Of a stretch of 64,000 nucleotides of DNA, positions 16,630 through 24,789 are shown in pieces. The first letter of the stretch is position 1; each line of letters starts with the position of its first letter. The stretch comes from Cohnella luojiensis (lineage in GTDB: Bacteria > Bacillota > Bacilli > Paenibacillales > Paenibacillaceae), in the NCBI RefSeq assembly GCF_004564235.1, contig NZ_SOMN01000032.1:1-64000 (forward strand), given 5' to 3'. The notes beneath the pieces were generated by a model that did not search any database, was not told the origin of the DNA, and saw nothing but the letters and a program-made list of their open reading frames with translations. Made by a program: the position numbers and the translations under genes.

Positions 16630-18473
16630 GCGTGCACCCCCTTCTCCTGATCTTCCGGTTCAATGTGGAAACCGTGATCGTCATACAAGGAACGGATGAC
16701 CATGCAGCCTAATGTTATCGCTAGACCGATACCACCGACAATAAGGCGATCGTACATAAATCCGAAACCTGCGATAAACAATCCGATACTCATGATTAGC
16801 GGTAATATAGATGGAGAAGGCATATGAATCGAGCCAATCGGTTCGGCCGGAGTCATTGCGGTCTTTCCATCCATCTTTTCCTTCCACCATGCATCGTAAC
16901 CGCGAACGAGCGGCGTTTGTTGGAAGTTGTACTCCGGAGGTGGCGAAGGAATCGACCACTCCAGCGTACGGCCGTCTTCCCATGCATCTCCTGCGGCATT
17001 GCGCGGCTTAGCCCATGCAATGAAGACGTTGAGCAAGAACGCGATCGTACCGACACCCATCAAGAAGGCGCCGATCGTACTAATAAAGTTCATGTCGTCA
17101 TATCCTTGGCCGCCTAAGTAGGTATAGACGCGGCGCGGCATTCCGAGAAGGCCCAAGAAATGCTGGATGAAGAACGTCATATGGAAACCAATAAAGAAGG
17201 TCCAGAACGTAATTTTACCGAGCGTTTCGTTCAGCATTCGTCCGAACATTTTCGGCCACCAGTAATGCAGACCCGAGAAAATACCGAAGATCAATCCGCC
17301 TACGATAACGTAATGGAAGTGAGCGACGACGAAATAGCTGTCGTGATATTGGAAATCCGCAGGCGCGGATGCCAGCATAACGCCGGTAACTCCACCCATA
17401 ACGAACGTCGGAATAAATCCGATACCGAATAGGTTTGCCGTGGTGAATCGAATCGATCCGCCCCATAACGTGAACAACCAGTTGAAAATTTTAACTCCGG
17501 TAGGTACGGCGATAAGCATCGTCGCGATGGAGAAAAGTCCGTTAGCAACCGGTCCTAATCCTGTCGTGAACATGTGGTGAGCCCAAACCATGAATCCCAA
17601 GAAGGCGATCAGCACGGTCGCGAAGACCATGGAGCTGTATCCGAAAAGACGCTTGCGGGAAAACGTGCTGACGACCTCGGAAATGATCCCGAATGCCGGC
17701 AAGATCAGAATGTATACCTCGGGGTGACCGAATACCCAGAAGATATGCTCCCATAGTACCGAGCTTCCTCCGTTGCCGACTTCGAAGAAGTTGGCATGGA
17801 ACAGCCTGTCGAACATGAGCGCGACGAGACCGACCGTCAGTACCGGGAAAGCGAATACGATTAGAGCCGAAGTAATGAAGATGGTCCATGTGAACATCGG
17901 CAGTCTCATGAAAGACAAACCGGGAGCGCGCATGTTGATGATCGTAGCCATAAAGTTAATACCGCCGAGCAAGGTTCCGATACCGGCGATCTGCAGCCCG
18001 ATGACGTAATAATCGACGCCATGGCCGGAGTTATACGTCGGTCCTGCTAGCGGAACGTAGGATGTCCATCCCGCATCCGGAACCGCTCCCGCGAACCAAC
18101 TGAGATTCAGCAACAATCCGCCGAAGAAGAATGTCCAGAAACCAAGGGAGTTCAAGAACGGGAACGCTACGTCTCGCGCACCGATCTGAAGCGGTATAAC
18201 CGCGTTCATAAGCGCGAACAGCATCGGCATCGCAGCCAAGAAGATCATGGTCGTTCCATGCATCGTAAGTAATTCATTGAAAGTATCTGCGGAAACGACG
18301 TCGTTCATCGGCTTCATTAGTTGAATCCGCATGACGATCGCTTCCAGCCCGCCGATCAGGAAGAAGAACAATCCTGCAATCAAGTACAGAATACCTATCT
18401 TCTTATGGTCGACGGTCGTTAGCCAATCCATCAAGCCGCTATATCGCTTGACTGTGTGTCCATGTGCTGCCAA
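16626..18473 (-). CDS. ctaD: Cytochrome caa3 oxidase subunit I
   Basis: A 615-residue haem-copper oxidase catalytic subunit, full length. Ligands are visible: H72 in LLTMHGTTMIF and H387 for the low-spin haem; H250 with Y254 in WVFGHPEVYILILP (CuB and the cross-linked Tyr), H299/H300 in VWAHHMFTTG (CuB), and H385 in VVAHFHYVIVGG (haem a3). The HPEVY motif with Tyr places it in the A-type oxidases. It reduces oxygen to water while pumping protons. The C-terminal tail after helix XII continues for some 60 residues with two additional hydrophobic segments, as in other Firmicute caa3 enzymes. Confidence 0.97.
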   Translation of the reverse strand: MAAHGHTVKRYSGLMDWLTTVDHKKIGILYLIAGLFFFLIGGLEAIVMRIQLMKPMNDVVSADTFNELLTMHGTTMIFLAAMPMLFALMNAVIPLQIGARDVAFPFLNSLGFWTFFFGGLLLNLSWFAGAVPDAGWTSYVPLAGPTYNSGHGVDYYVIGLQIAGIGTLLGGINFMATIINMRAPGLSFMRLPMFTWTIFITSALIVFAFPVLTVGLVALMFDRLFHANFFEVGNGGSSVLWEHIFWVFGHPEVYILILPAFGIISEVVSTFSRKRLFGYSSMVFATVLIAFLGFMVWAHHMFTTGLGPVANGLFSIATMLIAVPTGVKIFNWLFTLWGGSIRFTTANLFGIGFIPTFVMGGVTGVMLASAPADFQYHDSYFVVAHFHYVIVGGLIFGIFSGLHYWWPKMFGRMLNETLGKITFWTFFIGFHMTFFIQHFLGLLGMPRRVYTYLGGQGYDDMNFISTIGAFLMGVGTIAFLLNVFIAWAKPRNAAGDAWEDGRTLEWSIPSPPPEYNFQQTPLVRGYDAWWKEKMDGKTAMTPAEPIGSIHMPSPSILPLIMSIGLFIAGFGFMYDRLIVGGIGLAITLGCMVIRSLYDDHGFHIEPEDQEKGVHA

Positions 18474-18503
18474 GGCCGCGTACCTCCTTCAATTCCTGCT
18501 TGA

Positions 18504-19535
18504 TTAATAGTCGAGCTTGTATTCCGCTAAGTACTTGGCGATGCTTGAGACCTCTTCCGGAGTCAAGCTATTCTCTTCGGCGGTTGGCATCATGGCCCCG
18601 GATTTATATTCCTGAGGATTAATGATCCAGTCGTGGAGGTTCTTCTCGGCTGGTACGCCCTCGTCATTGTACAGAATACCGCCGACCGTTTGACGTCCGC
18701 CGATGCCGGTCAAGTTAGGCGCGCTATTGCCGCCGTTCTCGCCAACGGCATGGCAGCTCAAGCATTGCGAAGTGAATTTCTCGGCGATCTCGGCATCCGC
18801 AGGCATAACCGCCGGTGCTTTCATAGCCGCGACCCAACGGTCGAATGAAGAAGGACTAACCGCTTTGGCCTTGAAATCCATTAAAGCATGGGAAGGTCCG
18901 CACAGTTCCGCGCATTTGCCCCGGAACACGCCTTCCTTAGGGAAGTCCAAAAACATGCGGTTCGTCACGCCTGGGTTCGTATCCATTTTACCGCCGATGG
19001 AAGGAATCCAGAACGAGTGCTTCACGTCCGCTGCTACGAGCTCGAACGAGATTGTTTTGTCCGTAGGAACGATTAATTCCTGAGCGGTCGTAATTCCGTA
19101 ATCGGTGTATTCGAATTCCCACCAATATTGATGCGCAGTCACTTTAACTTGTACCGCATTCTTGTCCTTGCTGTAATCCTTAGCAAGACCGAATACGTCC
19201 TTAATCGTTGGAACTCCAAGGATTAAGAGCAGTACAATAGGAACGACTGTCCAGATGATTTCCAAAGTGTGGTTGCCTTCTACTTGCTTAGGAATGCTCT
19301 TGTCGCCTTTGCGACGGCGGAAACGAATTAATACATAAATACAGATGATGAACACAACGACAACGACCAAAGCCATAATGCCAATGGACAGTTTCATCAA
19401 ATCTAATTGTTTCTCAGCTACCGGTCCTTGCGGATTCAGAGTCGAGAGGTCTTCTCTTCCACATGCCGACAACAGCAATACCAAACCTGTCAGCAGCGGA
19501 AGCAGCCGCTTCATTACAGGCCACCGATTCATCAT
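18504..19535 (-). CDS. ctaC: Cytochrome caa3 oxidase subunit II with fused cytochrome c domain
   Basis: A 343-residue lipoprotein-like subunit. The signal peptide ends in lipobox LLSAC (C25); two membrane helices follow (about 45-70 and 92-110). The CuA site is H163 plus C208, C212, H216 and M219 in KCAELCGPSHALM. A C-terminal cytochrome c domain has CLSCH (C258, C261, H262) with the axial Met probably M305 or M306. It accepts electrons and passes them through haem c and CuA to subunit I. Promoter and ResD-like sites lie 120-170 bases upstream. First gene of ctaCDEF; haem a synthesis genes ctaA and ctaB are not in the window. Confidence 0.96.
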   Translation of the reverse strand: MMNRWPVMKRLLPLLTGLVLLLSACGREDLSTLNPQGPVAEKQLDLMKLSIGIMALVVVVVFIICIYVLIRFRRRKGDKSIPKQVEGNHTLEIIWTVVPIVLLLILGVPTIKDVFGLAKDYSKDKNAVQVKVTAHQYWWEFEYTDYGITTAQELIVPTDKTISFELVAADVKHSFWIPSIGGKMDTNPGVTNRMFLDFPKEGVFRGKCAELCGPSHALMDFKAKAVSPSSFDRWVAAMKAPAVMPADAEIAEKFTSQCLSCHAVGENGGNSAPNLTGIGGRQTVGGILYNDEGVPAEKNLHDWIINPQEYKSGAMMPTAEENSLTPEEVSSIAKYLAEYKLDY

Positions 19536-19650
19536 ATCAACCCCAATTTGACGTTTTCATAGAACAACGTTTGCCCGGTTAAGGCAAACGCTTCTCTACA
19601 TTACACGGATGTTGGACCAAGCAACAAACGCTCTTCAAGCACTCTAATAA

Positions 19651-19679
19651 ATATAAAGATTGATCTGTTGGTTTGTCAA
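19651..19679 (-). promoter_or_regulatory. Sigma-A promoter of ctaCDEF
   Basis: Minus strand -35 TTGACA (19674-19679), 17-base spacer, -10 TTATAT (19651-19656). It is 116 bases from the ctaC start codon. Confidence 0.75.
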
Positions 19680-19680
19680 T

Positions 19681-19701
19681 GTTCACAGAACAGTTCACAA
19701 A
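19681..19701 (-). promoter_or_regulatory. Two ResD-like sites just upstream of the ctaC -35
   Basis: On the minus strand TTTGTGAAC and TCTGTGAAC occur as direct repeats 12 bases apart. ResD of B. subtilis binds TTTGTGAAT-like sequences in respiratory gene promoters including the cta genes. The repeats abut the -35 box, a position suited to activation. Confidence 0.5.
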
Positions 19702-19945
19702 TTGTTCTCAAAACTGTCAAAAACGCCGTCGTTCTAAGGATTTCATCGTTTGGCAGCAACCCTGAACCCCCGTTGCGCCATCCCTCCGTGCATTGCCCTC
19801 CTGAGCTAGGTCGACAGCCTTCGCGTTTTTGCTCCTTCCCTTCTTTTTGCCAAATCGACCGACTTTTATGTGCGCCGCCCATTGCATACTTTCGGGGTTG
19901 CGGTAAATCCTATGTCCATGTTGAATCTTTCAGGAGGGTTGTCCC

Positions 19946-20659
19946 ATGCCGCGTCGTTGGTTCGTTCTAATCGGAGTTACCCTAATGATCGGTCTTCTAA
20001 CCGCATGCAATTACAAATCCTACTTTCAGAAAAGCGCCAATGACTACGCGAGCCGTTCGGCTAACGATCCGAAAATGATGCATGTTCGCTCCTACGGCTC
20101 CTTAACGACCAATCCGAAGCAACATGAAAATCGCTATTTCGAATATAGCTCGGCGCTTTCCAATAAAGTCGCCGCTCTGCCTGGGATTAATACTGCCCTT
20201 GTATTCCTGACGGACAAAAACGCGTACGTCGGAATTCTGACCGATTGGACAGCGACAGGAACAGAGGCAAGAGGCGGGGTAAGATCGCACGAACAGGACA
20301 ATACCGGCACGACGGAGGGCGTTTACAACGTCAGCAACGGCAGCCCGAAATGGGACAATCGCCAGGTGGCAACGCCTTATAACTCTTATTTCTCCCACAA
20401 AGATTATGGCGATCTTTCCAGCGAGCTTCGGCAAGTGATTGGAACTACGATCAGAAACTCTTTTCCCCGGGCTCAGGAGGTTCATATCTCCGCTAACAGG
20501 GAATTCGTGAATCAATCCCTCGAATTCGCGAAAGTCGCATGGCTGAAGAAACCGCTCGCCCCGTTGACGGCCGACTTCAACACCTTGGTCCTCTATACGT
20601 TCGGACAAGGAAATACCATTCCGCTTCCGCTTTATTTGAAGCAACAGCCGAGTCACTGA
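19946..20659 (+). CDS. YhcN/YlaJ-type sporulation lipoprotein
   Basis: A 237-residue lipoprotein: signal peptide with lipobox LTAC at about residues 18-21. The mature part shows YhcN/YlaJ features: an N-terminal variable stretch, SSALSNKVAALPGINTALVFLTDKNAYVGI (which should be read as two shorter strands and a helix), and a late IRNSFPRAQEVHISANREFV. Members of the family are forespore-expressed inner-membrane lipoproteins that affect spore germination or outgrowth. Strong AGGAGGG site before the ATG. It is transcribed away from the ctaC promoter; the 400 bases between them hold the ctaC promoter and a C-rich stretch in which I see no recognisable element. Confidence 0.8.
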   Translation: MPRRWFVLIGVTLMIGLLTACNYKSYFQKSANDYASRSANDPKMMHVRSYGSLTTNPKQHENRYFEYSSALSNKVAALPGINTALVFLTDKNAYVGILTDWTATGTEARGGVRSHEQDNTGTTEGVYNVSNGSPKWDNRQVATPYNSYFSHKDYGDLSSELRQVIGTTIRNSFPRAQEVHISANREFVNQSLEFAKVAWLKKPLAPLTADFNTLVLYTFGQGNTIPLPLYLKQQPSH

Positions 20660-20682
20660 AGTCCAACGGGCGCTCGCCGGGC

Positions 20683-21060
20683 AAGTTAGCAAAGTAAGTT
20701 TGTTAATTATGCATCCGTAGGCGCTCGTCGGGCGAGTTAGCAAAGTAAGTTTGTTAATTCTGCATCCGCAGGCGCTGGTCGGGCGAGTTAGCAAAGTAAG
20801 TTTGTTAATTCTGCGCTTAGCGAGCATTTGTCGCCGAGTTAGTAACGAAAGCTTACTATCTCTGCGCTCAGCGAGCATTTGTCGCCGAGTTAGTAACGTA
20901 AGCTTACTATCTCCGCGCTTATCGAGCATTTGTCGCCGAGTTAGTAACGAAAGCTTACTATCTCTGCGCTCAGCGAGCATTTGTCGCCGAGTTAGTAATG
21001 AAAGCTTACTATCTCCGAGTTTAGCGAGTTTTGTCGCTGAGCTATCTCCGCGTTCTAGGA
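20683..21060 (+). repeat. Tandem array of 51-bp hairpin repeats, array 1 (7 full units plus remnant)
   Basis: Units start at 20683, 20734, 20785, 20836, 20887, 20938 and 20989 with an exact 51-bp step; a truncated eighth starts near 21039. Each unit has a hairpin of about 27 bases and a linker of about 24. The first three units are type A (GAGTTAGCAAA paired with TTTGTTAATTC) and the next four type B (GAGTTAGTAA paired with TTACTATCTC). Arms differ between types but pairing is preserved, partly by G-U pairs. The array fills the space between the convergent lipoprotein gene and the methionine aminopeptidase gene. Confidence 0.9.
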
Positions 21061-21068
21061 CATAATAA

Positions 21069-21830
21069 TCACCGAGTCAGAACAATCGGCCCTTCGGATG
21101 TGATCGCGACCGTGTGTTCGAATTGGGCGGCCAAGCCGCCCTCCATGGTCAAGACCGTCCAGCCATCCTCCGCGATATACACATCCGAAGACCCAATCGT
21201 GAGCATCGGTTCGATAGTTATGACCATGCCTTCTTTAAGCTTACGGCCCGTTCCTGCCTTACCTACGTAAGGCACTTCAGGCGGCTCATGCATGGATCGC
21301 CCGATCCCGTGCCCGCCGAATTGGCTAACGATTCCGTATGCTCCCGCTTCAGCCACCCTGCCTACAGCCTCTCCTATATCTCCGATTGTTTGCCCTACTC
21401 TAGCTTCAGCGATCCCATTCACCATCGCTTGATGCGCCGCTTTGCGCAACATACTTGCTTCAGGCGTGATAGCTCCGACAGCATAAGTCCAAGCCGTATC
21501 GGCCATCCATCCGTTAAACTCCACGACAAAATCTAACGTCACGATATCCCCATCCTTCAGAAGCCGTTCGTTGGGCATCCCGTGACACACGCAATCGTTC
21601 ACAGCCGCGCAGATCGCATAGGGATAGCCATGATACCCCTTCTGAGCGGGGCTTGCTCCATGTTCGTTCATATATCTTTCGGCATAATCGTTTAATTCCA
21701 AGGTGGAAACTCCCGGTTTAACCCTTCTCCCTAGCTCTCTCCTAAGCTTACCCGCCAAACGTCCCGCGATCGCCATCCGGGCAAGCTCTTCCTTCGTGCG
21801 GATTGGCACTGCACCGCTGCCTCTTGCCAC
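21069..21830 (-). CDS. map: Methionine aminopeptidase, type I
   Basis: About 253 residues, the size of the single-domain bacterial enzyme. Metal ligands are all present, numbered from the GTG at 21836: D102 in VTLDF, D113 in MADTAW, H176 in FGGHGIG, E209 in ITIEPML and E240 in AQFEHTV; substrate-binding H85 lies in CVCHGMP. It removes the initiator methionine from new proteins in the cytoplasm. It stands alone, not in the ribosomal adk-map-infA context, so it may be a second copy (MapB/YflG-like); this is inference. Start: the second GTG, nine bases after GGGAGG, is preferred over the first. Confidence 0.93.
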   Translation of the reverse strand: MARGSGAVPIRTKEELARMAIAGRLAGKLRRELGRRVKPGVSTLELNDYAERYMNEHGASPAQKGYHGYPYAICAAVNDCVCHGMPNERLLKDGDIVTLDFVVEFNGWMADTAWTYAVGAITPEASMLRKAAHQAMVNGIAEARVGQTIGDIGEAVGRVAEAGAYGIVSQFGGHGIGRSMHEPPEVPYVGKAGTGRKLKEGMVITIEPMLTIGSSDVYIAEDGWTVLTMEGGLAAQFEHTVAITSEGPIVLTR

Positions 21831-21970
21831 GCTCACACACCTCCCGTTACTTCATTATCCTATTCCGGGGGAGGCGGAATCTTTACGAATGTCTCCAATA
21901 TTGCGAAGGATTTCAACTGAGATCGTTGAATATATTCTTGTACATAAGCGAAGTAGAGAAGAGGTTCAAC

Positions 21971-23113
21971 ATGCGATATCGAAAAAGTCAGCAAACACCT
22001 GTTTGGATAACCGCCGTTCTAGCGATTCTTCTGTTTACCGCCATCGTTTTACAGCCATCATCTCACTTGACAGCGAATACCTCTGCATCCGCAGTCAATG
22101 TCCCAATAGCCGAGCACCCGTACTTGACGTTCCATTATTCATTCGACGACAAAATCGTAAAGCTAAAGCCGGGCATGAGCAAAGGGGATATCGACCAACT
22201 TCTGGGCAAAGGGACGACCTATCGTTCGCCCGGGTTCGATTACGACAAGCATGGCGATTTGATCATCGCTTACGAGAATGATCAAGCCGTGTATTTCTCC
22301 GCGGACGACGAACAGGCCTCTCTCAACGGCACGATCGACGCATCGTCCACTATCGAGAAGGTTAGGCAGCAGCTTGGAAGCCCTAGCATCGAGAAAACCG
22401 GCGAGTATTTTTTTAAGGAAATAAACGGCGAGATTGCCCAAGTAAAAGCGGATGAAGAAGTAAAGGGCATTCCGAGCTCGTCGCTTTACCTCCTGCGTTT
22501 TTATTCTTCCTACGCCGATGAACTCTACTCCTTCTCCATCGAGCGGGGCGATTTCAAAAACATAGCGGAGACGAGAGTCGCTGCCGGCAACTCTCTTGCG
22601 GGACTACCTTCCAAACCGAAACCCTTCGCGATGTGGGATCTTTCCGTTCAAAGCGGGAACGGTAAAAGCAGAGTCGCAATCGGAATGAGTAAATCCGCGG
22701 TGGACAAACACCTTGGAATTCCCGAGTCGTACGATGGGTTCGGGGGAAAATGGTATGTCTATAACGGCGTGGAAGTGTTCTATAGGAATAAGAAAGCAGT
22801 GGCCATTCGCATTTCGCTAGGAGAGGATTACACGGAAATATACCGAACGCCGAGAGGTTTAGGGTTATTAAGCAACGTCGCAAAACTTATCAAACTTTAC
22901 GGCCAGCCGACGAGCAGATCCGAAAATAGCATGGAATACATTTTTTACAAAAGCAAAACCGGTCTTATTAAAATGCCGCGCATATTGGGCCCGTTAGAGA
23001 AGCGCCCGCCCGCAGAGCAAACTTACGTTATTAGCATTACCAAAACCAACGATGGCAACGAACTCATCGACTATTTGCTTATATCCGACTACAAATTCGC
23101 TTATGCCCTCTAA
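21971..23113 (+). CDS. Unknown membrane-anchored protein with repeated GMSKxxVDxxLG modules
   Basis: About 380 residues. An N-terminal hydrophobic segment (WITAVLAILLFTAIVLQP) anchors or exports it. The rest contains at least three related modules with the pattern G-M-S-K-(6)-LG-(1)-P/G then aromatic strands: KLKPGMSKGDIDQLLGKG, TIEKVRQQLGSPS with EYFFKE, and VAIGMSKSAVDKHLGIPES followed by KWYVYNGVEVFYRN; a fourth is LLSNVAKLIKLYGQP. The modules recall SmpA/BamE-like or CAP-associated folds but I cannot assign a family. Start: ATG at 21971 with GAAGAGG upstream; the frame is open earlier without a better site. Followed by a strong terminator. Confidence 0.7.
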   Translation: MRYRKSQQTPVWITAVLAILLFTAIVLQPSSHLTANTSASAVNVPIAEHPYLTFHYSFDDKIVKLKPGMSKGDIDQLLGKGTTYRSPGFDYDKHGDLIIAYENDQAVYFSADDEQASLNGTIDASSTIEKVRQQLGSPSIEKTGEYFFKEINGEIAQVKADEEVKGIPSSSLYLLRFYSSYADELYSFSIERGDFKNIAETRVAAGNSLAGLPSKPKPFAMWDLSVQSGNGKSRVAIGMSKSAVDKHLGIPESYDGFGGKWYVYNGVEVFYRNKKAVAIRISLGEDYTEIYRTPRGLGLLSNVAKLIKLYGQPTSRSENSMEYIFYKSKTGLIKMPRILGPLEKRPPAEQTYVISITKTNDGNELIDYLLISDYKFAYAL

Positions 23114-23115
23114 GA

Positions 23116-23147
23116 AAGGCCGTCAGGGCTCTCCCTGACGGCCTTTG
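23116..23147 (+). terminator. Rho-independent terminator after the 21971 gene
   Basis: AAGGCCGTCAGGG and CCCTGACGGCCTT are perfect arms around CTCT, followed by TTGACCTTT. Confidence 0.8.
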
Positions 23148-23233
23148 ACCTTTGAAATCTTGAACAAAGTATATCTTGCTCGTTCCTGTCCCACGGATTT
23201 AGTTCGATCTACGCTCACTACGACGCGCAAACA

Positions 23234-23310
23234 CAAAAAAACCGACCGGGAAGGCTGTCGCCTATCGTCAGTCGGCTATTTCCCCCGCTGTCAAGATGCG
23301 GGGGAATTTA
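23234..23310 (-). terminator. Two hairpins after the small gene at 23291, the second with a T-run
   Basis: On the minus strand CCCCCGC and GCGGGGG form the first hairpin and include the stop codon. Further on, CCGAC and GTCGG close a larger hairpin followed by seven T, which is the likely terminator. Confidence 0.6.
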
Positions 23311-23479
23311 ATTTAGTCAGCTCGCGTTCTACGAGCATGGTTAGCTCATCTTCATATCCACCGGTAATTCGGTATTTGCGGATGTAATCTCTTACGAACT
23401 TGCGCGGATCCTTAGGACGGAAAATTCTAGTCAGTTCTCGCAAACTTTCTTGAACCTCGTTGTGGCTGCGTTTGGCCAT
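23291..23479 (-). CDS. Small basic hypothetical protein, 62 residues
   Basis: MAKRSHNEVQESLRELTRIF starts a mostly helical, basic and charged protein that continues RPKDPRKFVRDYIRKYRITG and ends in an acidic helix. It is probably soluble and could bind nucleic acid or another protein. GGGAGGGA lies seven bases before the ATG. I recognise no family. A 130-base leader with several potential stems and a terminator on its 3' side suggest it is an independent transcription unit. Confidence 0.65.
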   Translation of the reverse strand: MAKRSHNEVQESLRELTRIFRPKDPRKFVRDYIRKYRITGGYEDELTMLVERELTKLNSPAS

Positions 23480-23499
23480 GCAATTCCCTCCCAGTGGAA

Positions 23500-23640
23500 T
23501 GGATTCCGCCCCGGAGCATCACGGAACGGAGGCGGTATTTCGCCACCCGGAGAACCGAATTAGGGTTCTGCCTTCAAGCTTCGATGTTCCACCGCTACTT
23601 GCCATTAAGGAAAAACGTTCCTGCATTTTTCCATTATACC
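23500..23640 (-). other. Structured leader with promoter upstream of the 62-residue gene
   Basis: A TATAAT box lies near 23635 on the minus strand. Downstream, GAACC/GGTTC, GGTGGCG/CCGCC and a longer CCGCCTC/GGGGCGG pairing could form three successive hairpins before the ribosome binding site. It does not match a riboswitch class I know. Confidence 0.35.
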
Positions 23641-23694
23641 ATTTATCAGCTGGAGGATAAAGTAAAATACGATAGGCCCACGTCACCATGGAAG

Positions 23695-24501
23695 TTAGCC
23701 CTGGGAAGGCGTTCCCTCGCCGTTCCTGACCTCGAACAAGTGTGCCTTGCCCGACAACGAAAACCGTTCGCCCGTGCGTAGTTCGTATTTCACGCCCGGC
23801 TTAAGACGTTCTCCGTTGGATAAAAAAGTCCCATTAGACGAACCGTTATCCTCAAGAATAAATAAACGGCTTTCTTCCGTGAATCTAAGCGTACAGTGAA
23901 CTCGGCTGACTTCCGAAGCCTCATAGGGAAACAGGATCGCGCACTGGGAGGGGTCCCGGCCCAGCGTCAATCGCCGGTTCAAGATTCGATAGCTATGGCC
24001 CGCATGCTCCCCTTCGATGCCGCATAATCTCGGCTCCTTCTCATCCGCGGGCTCTGCATCAGTTGGATACGAAAGAATTTGGGTAACGGGAATCGTATAA
24101 TCAGTCAGCGGATCATCCTCATATTCAGGATTCGGCGACGTTTCCTCGTCGCTCCAATCGTTAATGCTATTATCGTCAAACAGCTCTTGGTCTTCCATAG
24201 CCGTAGAGGCAGCGTCGTTATTTTCTTTGCCCTTAGCCGTCATCTGCAGGAAAGCGACAACGGCTCCTACCGCGACGGCAATCCCTACCCCTAGCGCAGC
24301 TAATAAGGGGAGCGTTCCTACGTTGACCTGCGTAGCTGAAGTTTCCCATGAGCCTGCGGCGAATGCAGGAATGGGCAACCCTAGCGTTCCAAAAACGACT
24401 GTTGCAGAGCATGCCATTCTCATGGCGAATGGGGTGAAAAATTTTCCCCTAGATTGATTTTGTTCCCTCCCTTCTCGTTCATTACGCTCGCATTCCGCCA
24501 A
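23695..24501 (-). CDS. FHA-domain protein with signal/membrane segments
   Basis: About 268 residues. After a charged start there is a hydrophobic stretch with a possible signal-peptide end (LPIPAFAAGS), then a second membrane helix (LLAALGVGIAVAVGAVVAFL), a long acidic linker rich in Asp/Glu, and a C-terminal forkhead-associated domain with RRLTLGRDPSQC, ASEVSRVHCTL and LEDNGSSNGTFLSNGERL. FHA domains bind phosphothreonine, so the cytoplasmic or exposed FHA would report on a Ser/Thr kinase; no kinase gene is in the window. Start: a TTG at 24499-24501 eight bases after GGAGG is best, although the frame opens nine codons earlier. Confidence 0.82.
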   Translation of the reverse strand: MAECERNEREGREQNQSRGKFFTPFAMRMACSATVVFGTLGLPIPAFAAGSWETSATQVNVGTLPLLAALGVGIAVAVGAVVAFLQMTAKGKENNDAASTAMEDQELFDDNSINDWSDEETSPNPEYEDDPLTDYTIPVTQILSYPTDAEPADEKEPRLCGIEGEHAGHSYRILNRRLTLGRDPSQCAILFPYEASEVSRVHCTLRFTEESRLFILEDNGSSNGTFLSNGERLKPGVKYELRTGERFSLSGKAHLFEVRNGEGTPSQG

Positions 24502-24716
24502 AACCGTCACCTCCGTCCTCTTCCGCAAATGGTTTACCTTGCTAATGTAAACGCTTTCCTTTTTTATCGAAAAGAATTGTCGTCATTTTGATATATGCAT
24601 CCAGTATAACGAAAATGATGTATTCCAGCAATCGATGCATCCATATTTTAGCTAATTTTAATGTTGTCTTCCTTCCTTTTATGGCGGCATTGCATTCAAC
24701 CTAAATACATGTTCAA

Positions 24717-24756
24717 AGGCTGTTCCGCAAGCCATTTCGACCTTGCGGAACAGCCT
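24717..24756 (-). terminator. Hairpin at the end of the beta-oxidation operon
   Basis: AGGCTGTTCCGCAAG and CTTGCGGAACAGCCT are perfect 15-base arms around a 10-base loop; on the minus strand a short TTTG follows. It lies 34 bases past the acyl-CoA ligase stop codon. The rest of 24529-24789 shows no gene. Confidence 0.7.
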
Positions 24757-24789
24757 ATGTCCCCCATGGATGTTCCCTATGGATAAACC

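Noticed and set aside
19735-19850. C-rich stretch upstream of the YhcN-type gene that could be a riboswitch
   Set aside because: I compared it by eye with ydaO, cobalamin and manganese classes on both strands and saw no consistent match.
20683-21060. CRISPR array
   Set aside because: Whole 51-bp units are similar along the array; there are no unique spacers and no cas genes nearby.
20102-21065. Long open frames with 17-residue repeats on both strands over array 1
   Set aside because: A 51-base period is a multiple of three, so any stop-free unit stays open in that frame. There is no ribosome site at a start, and frames exist on both strands.
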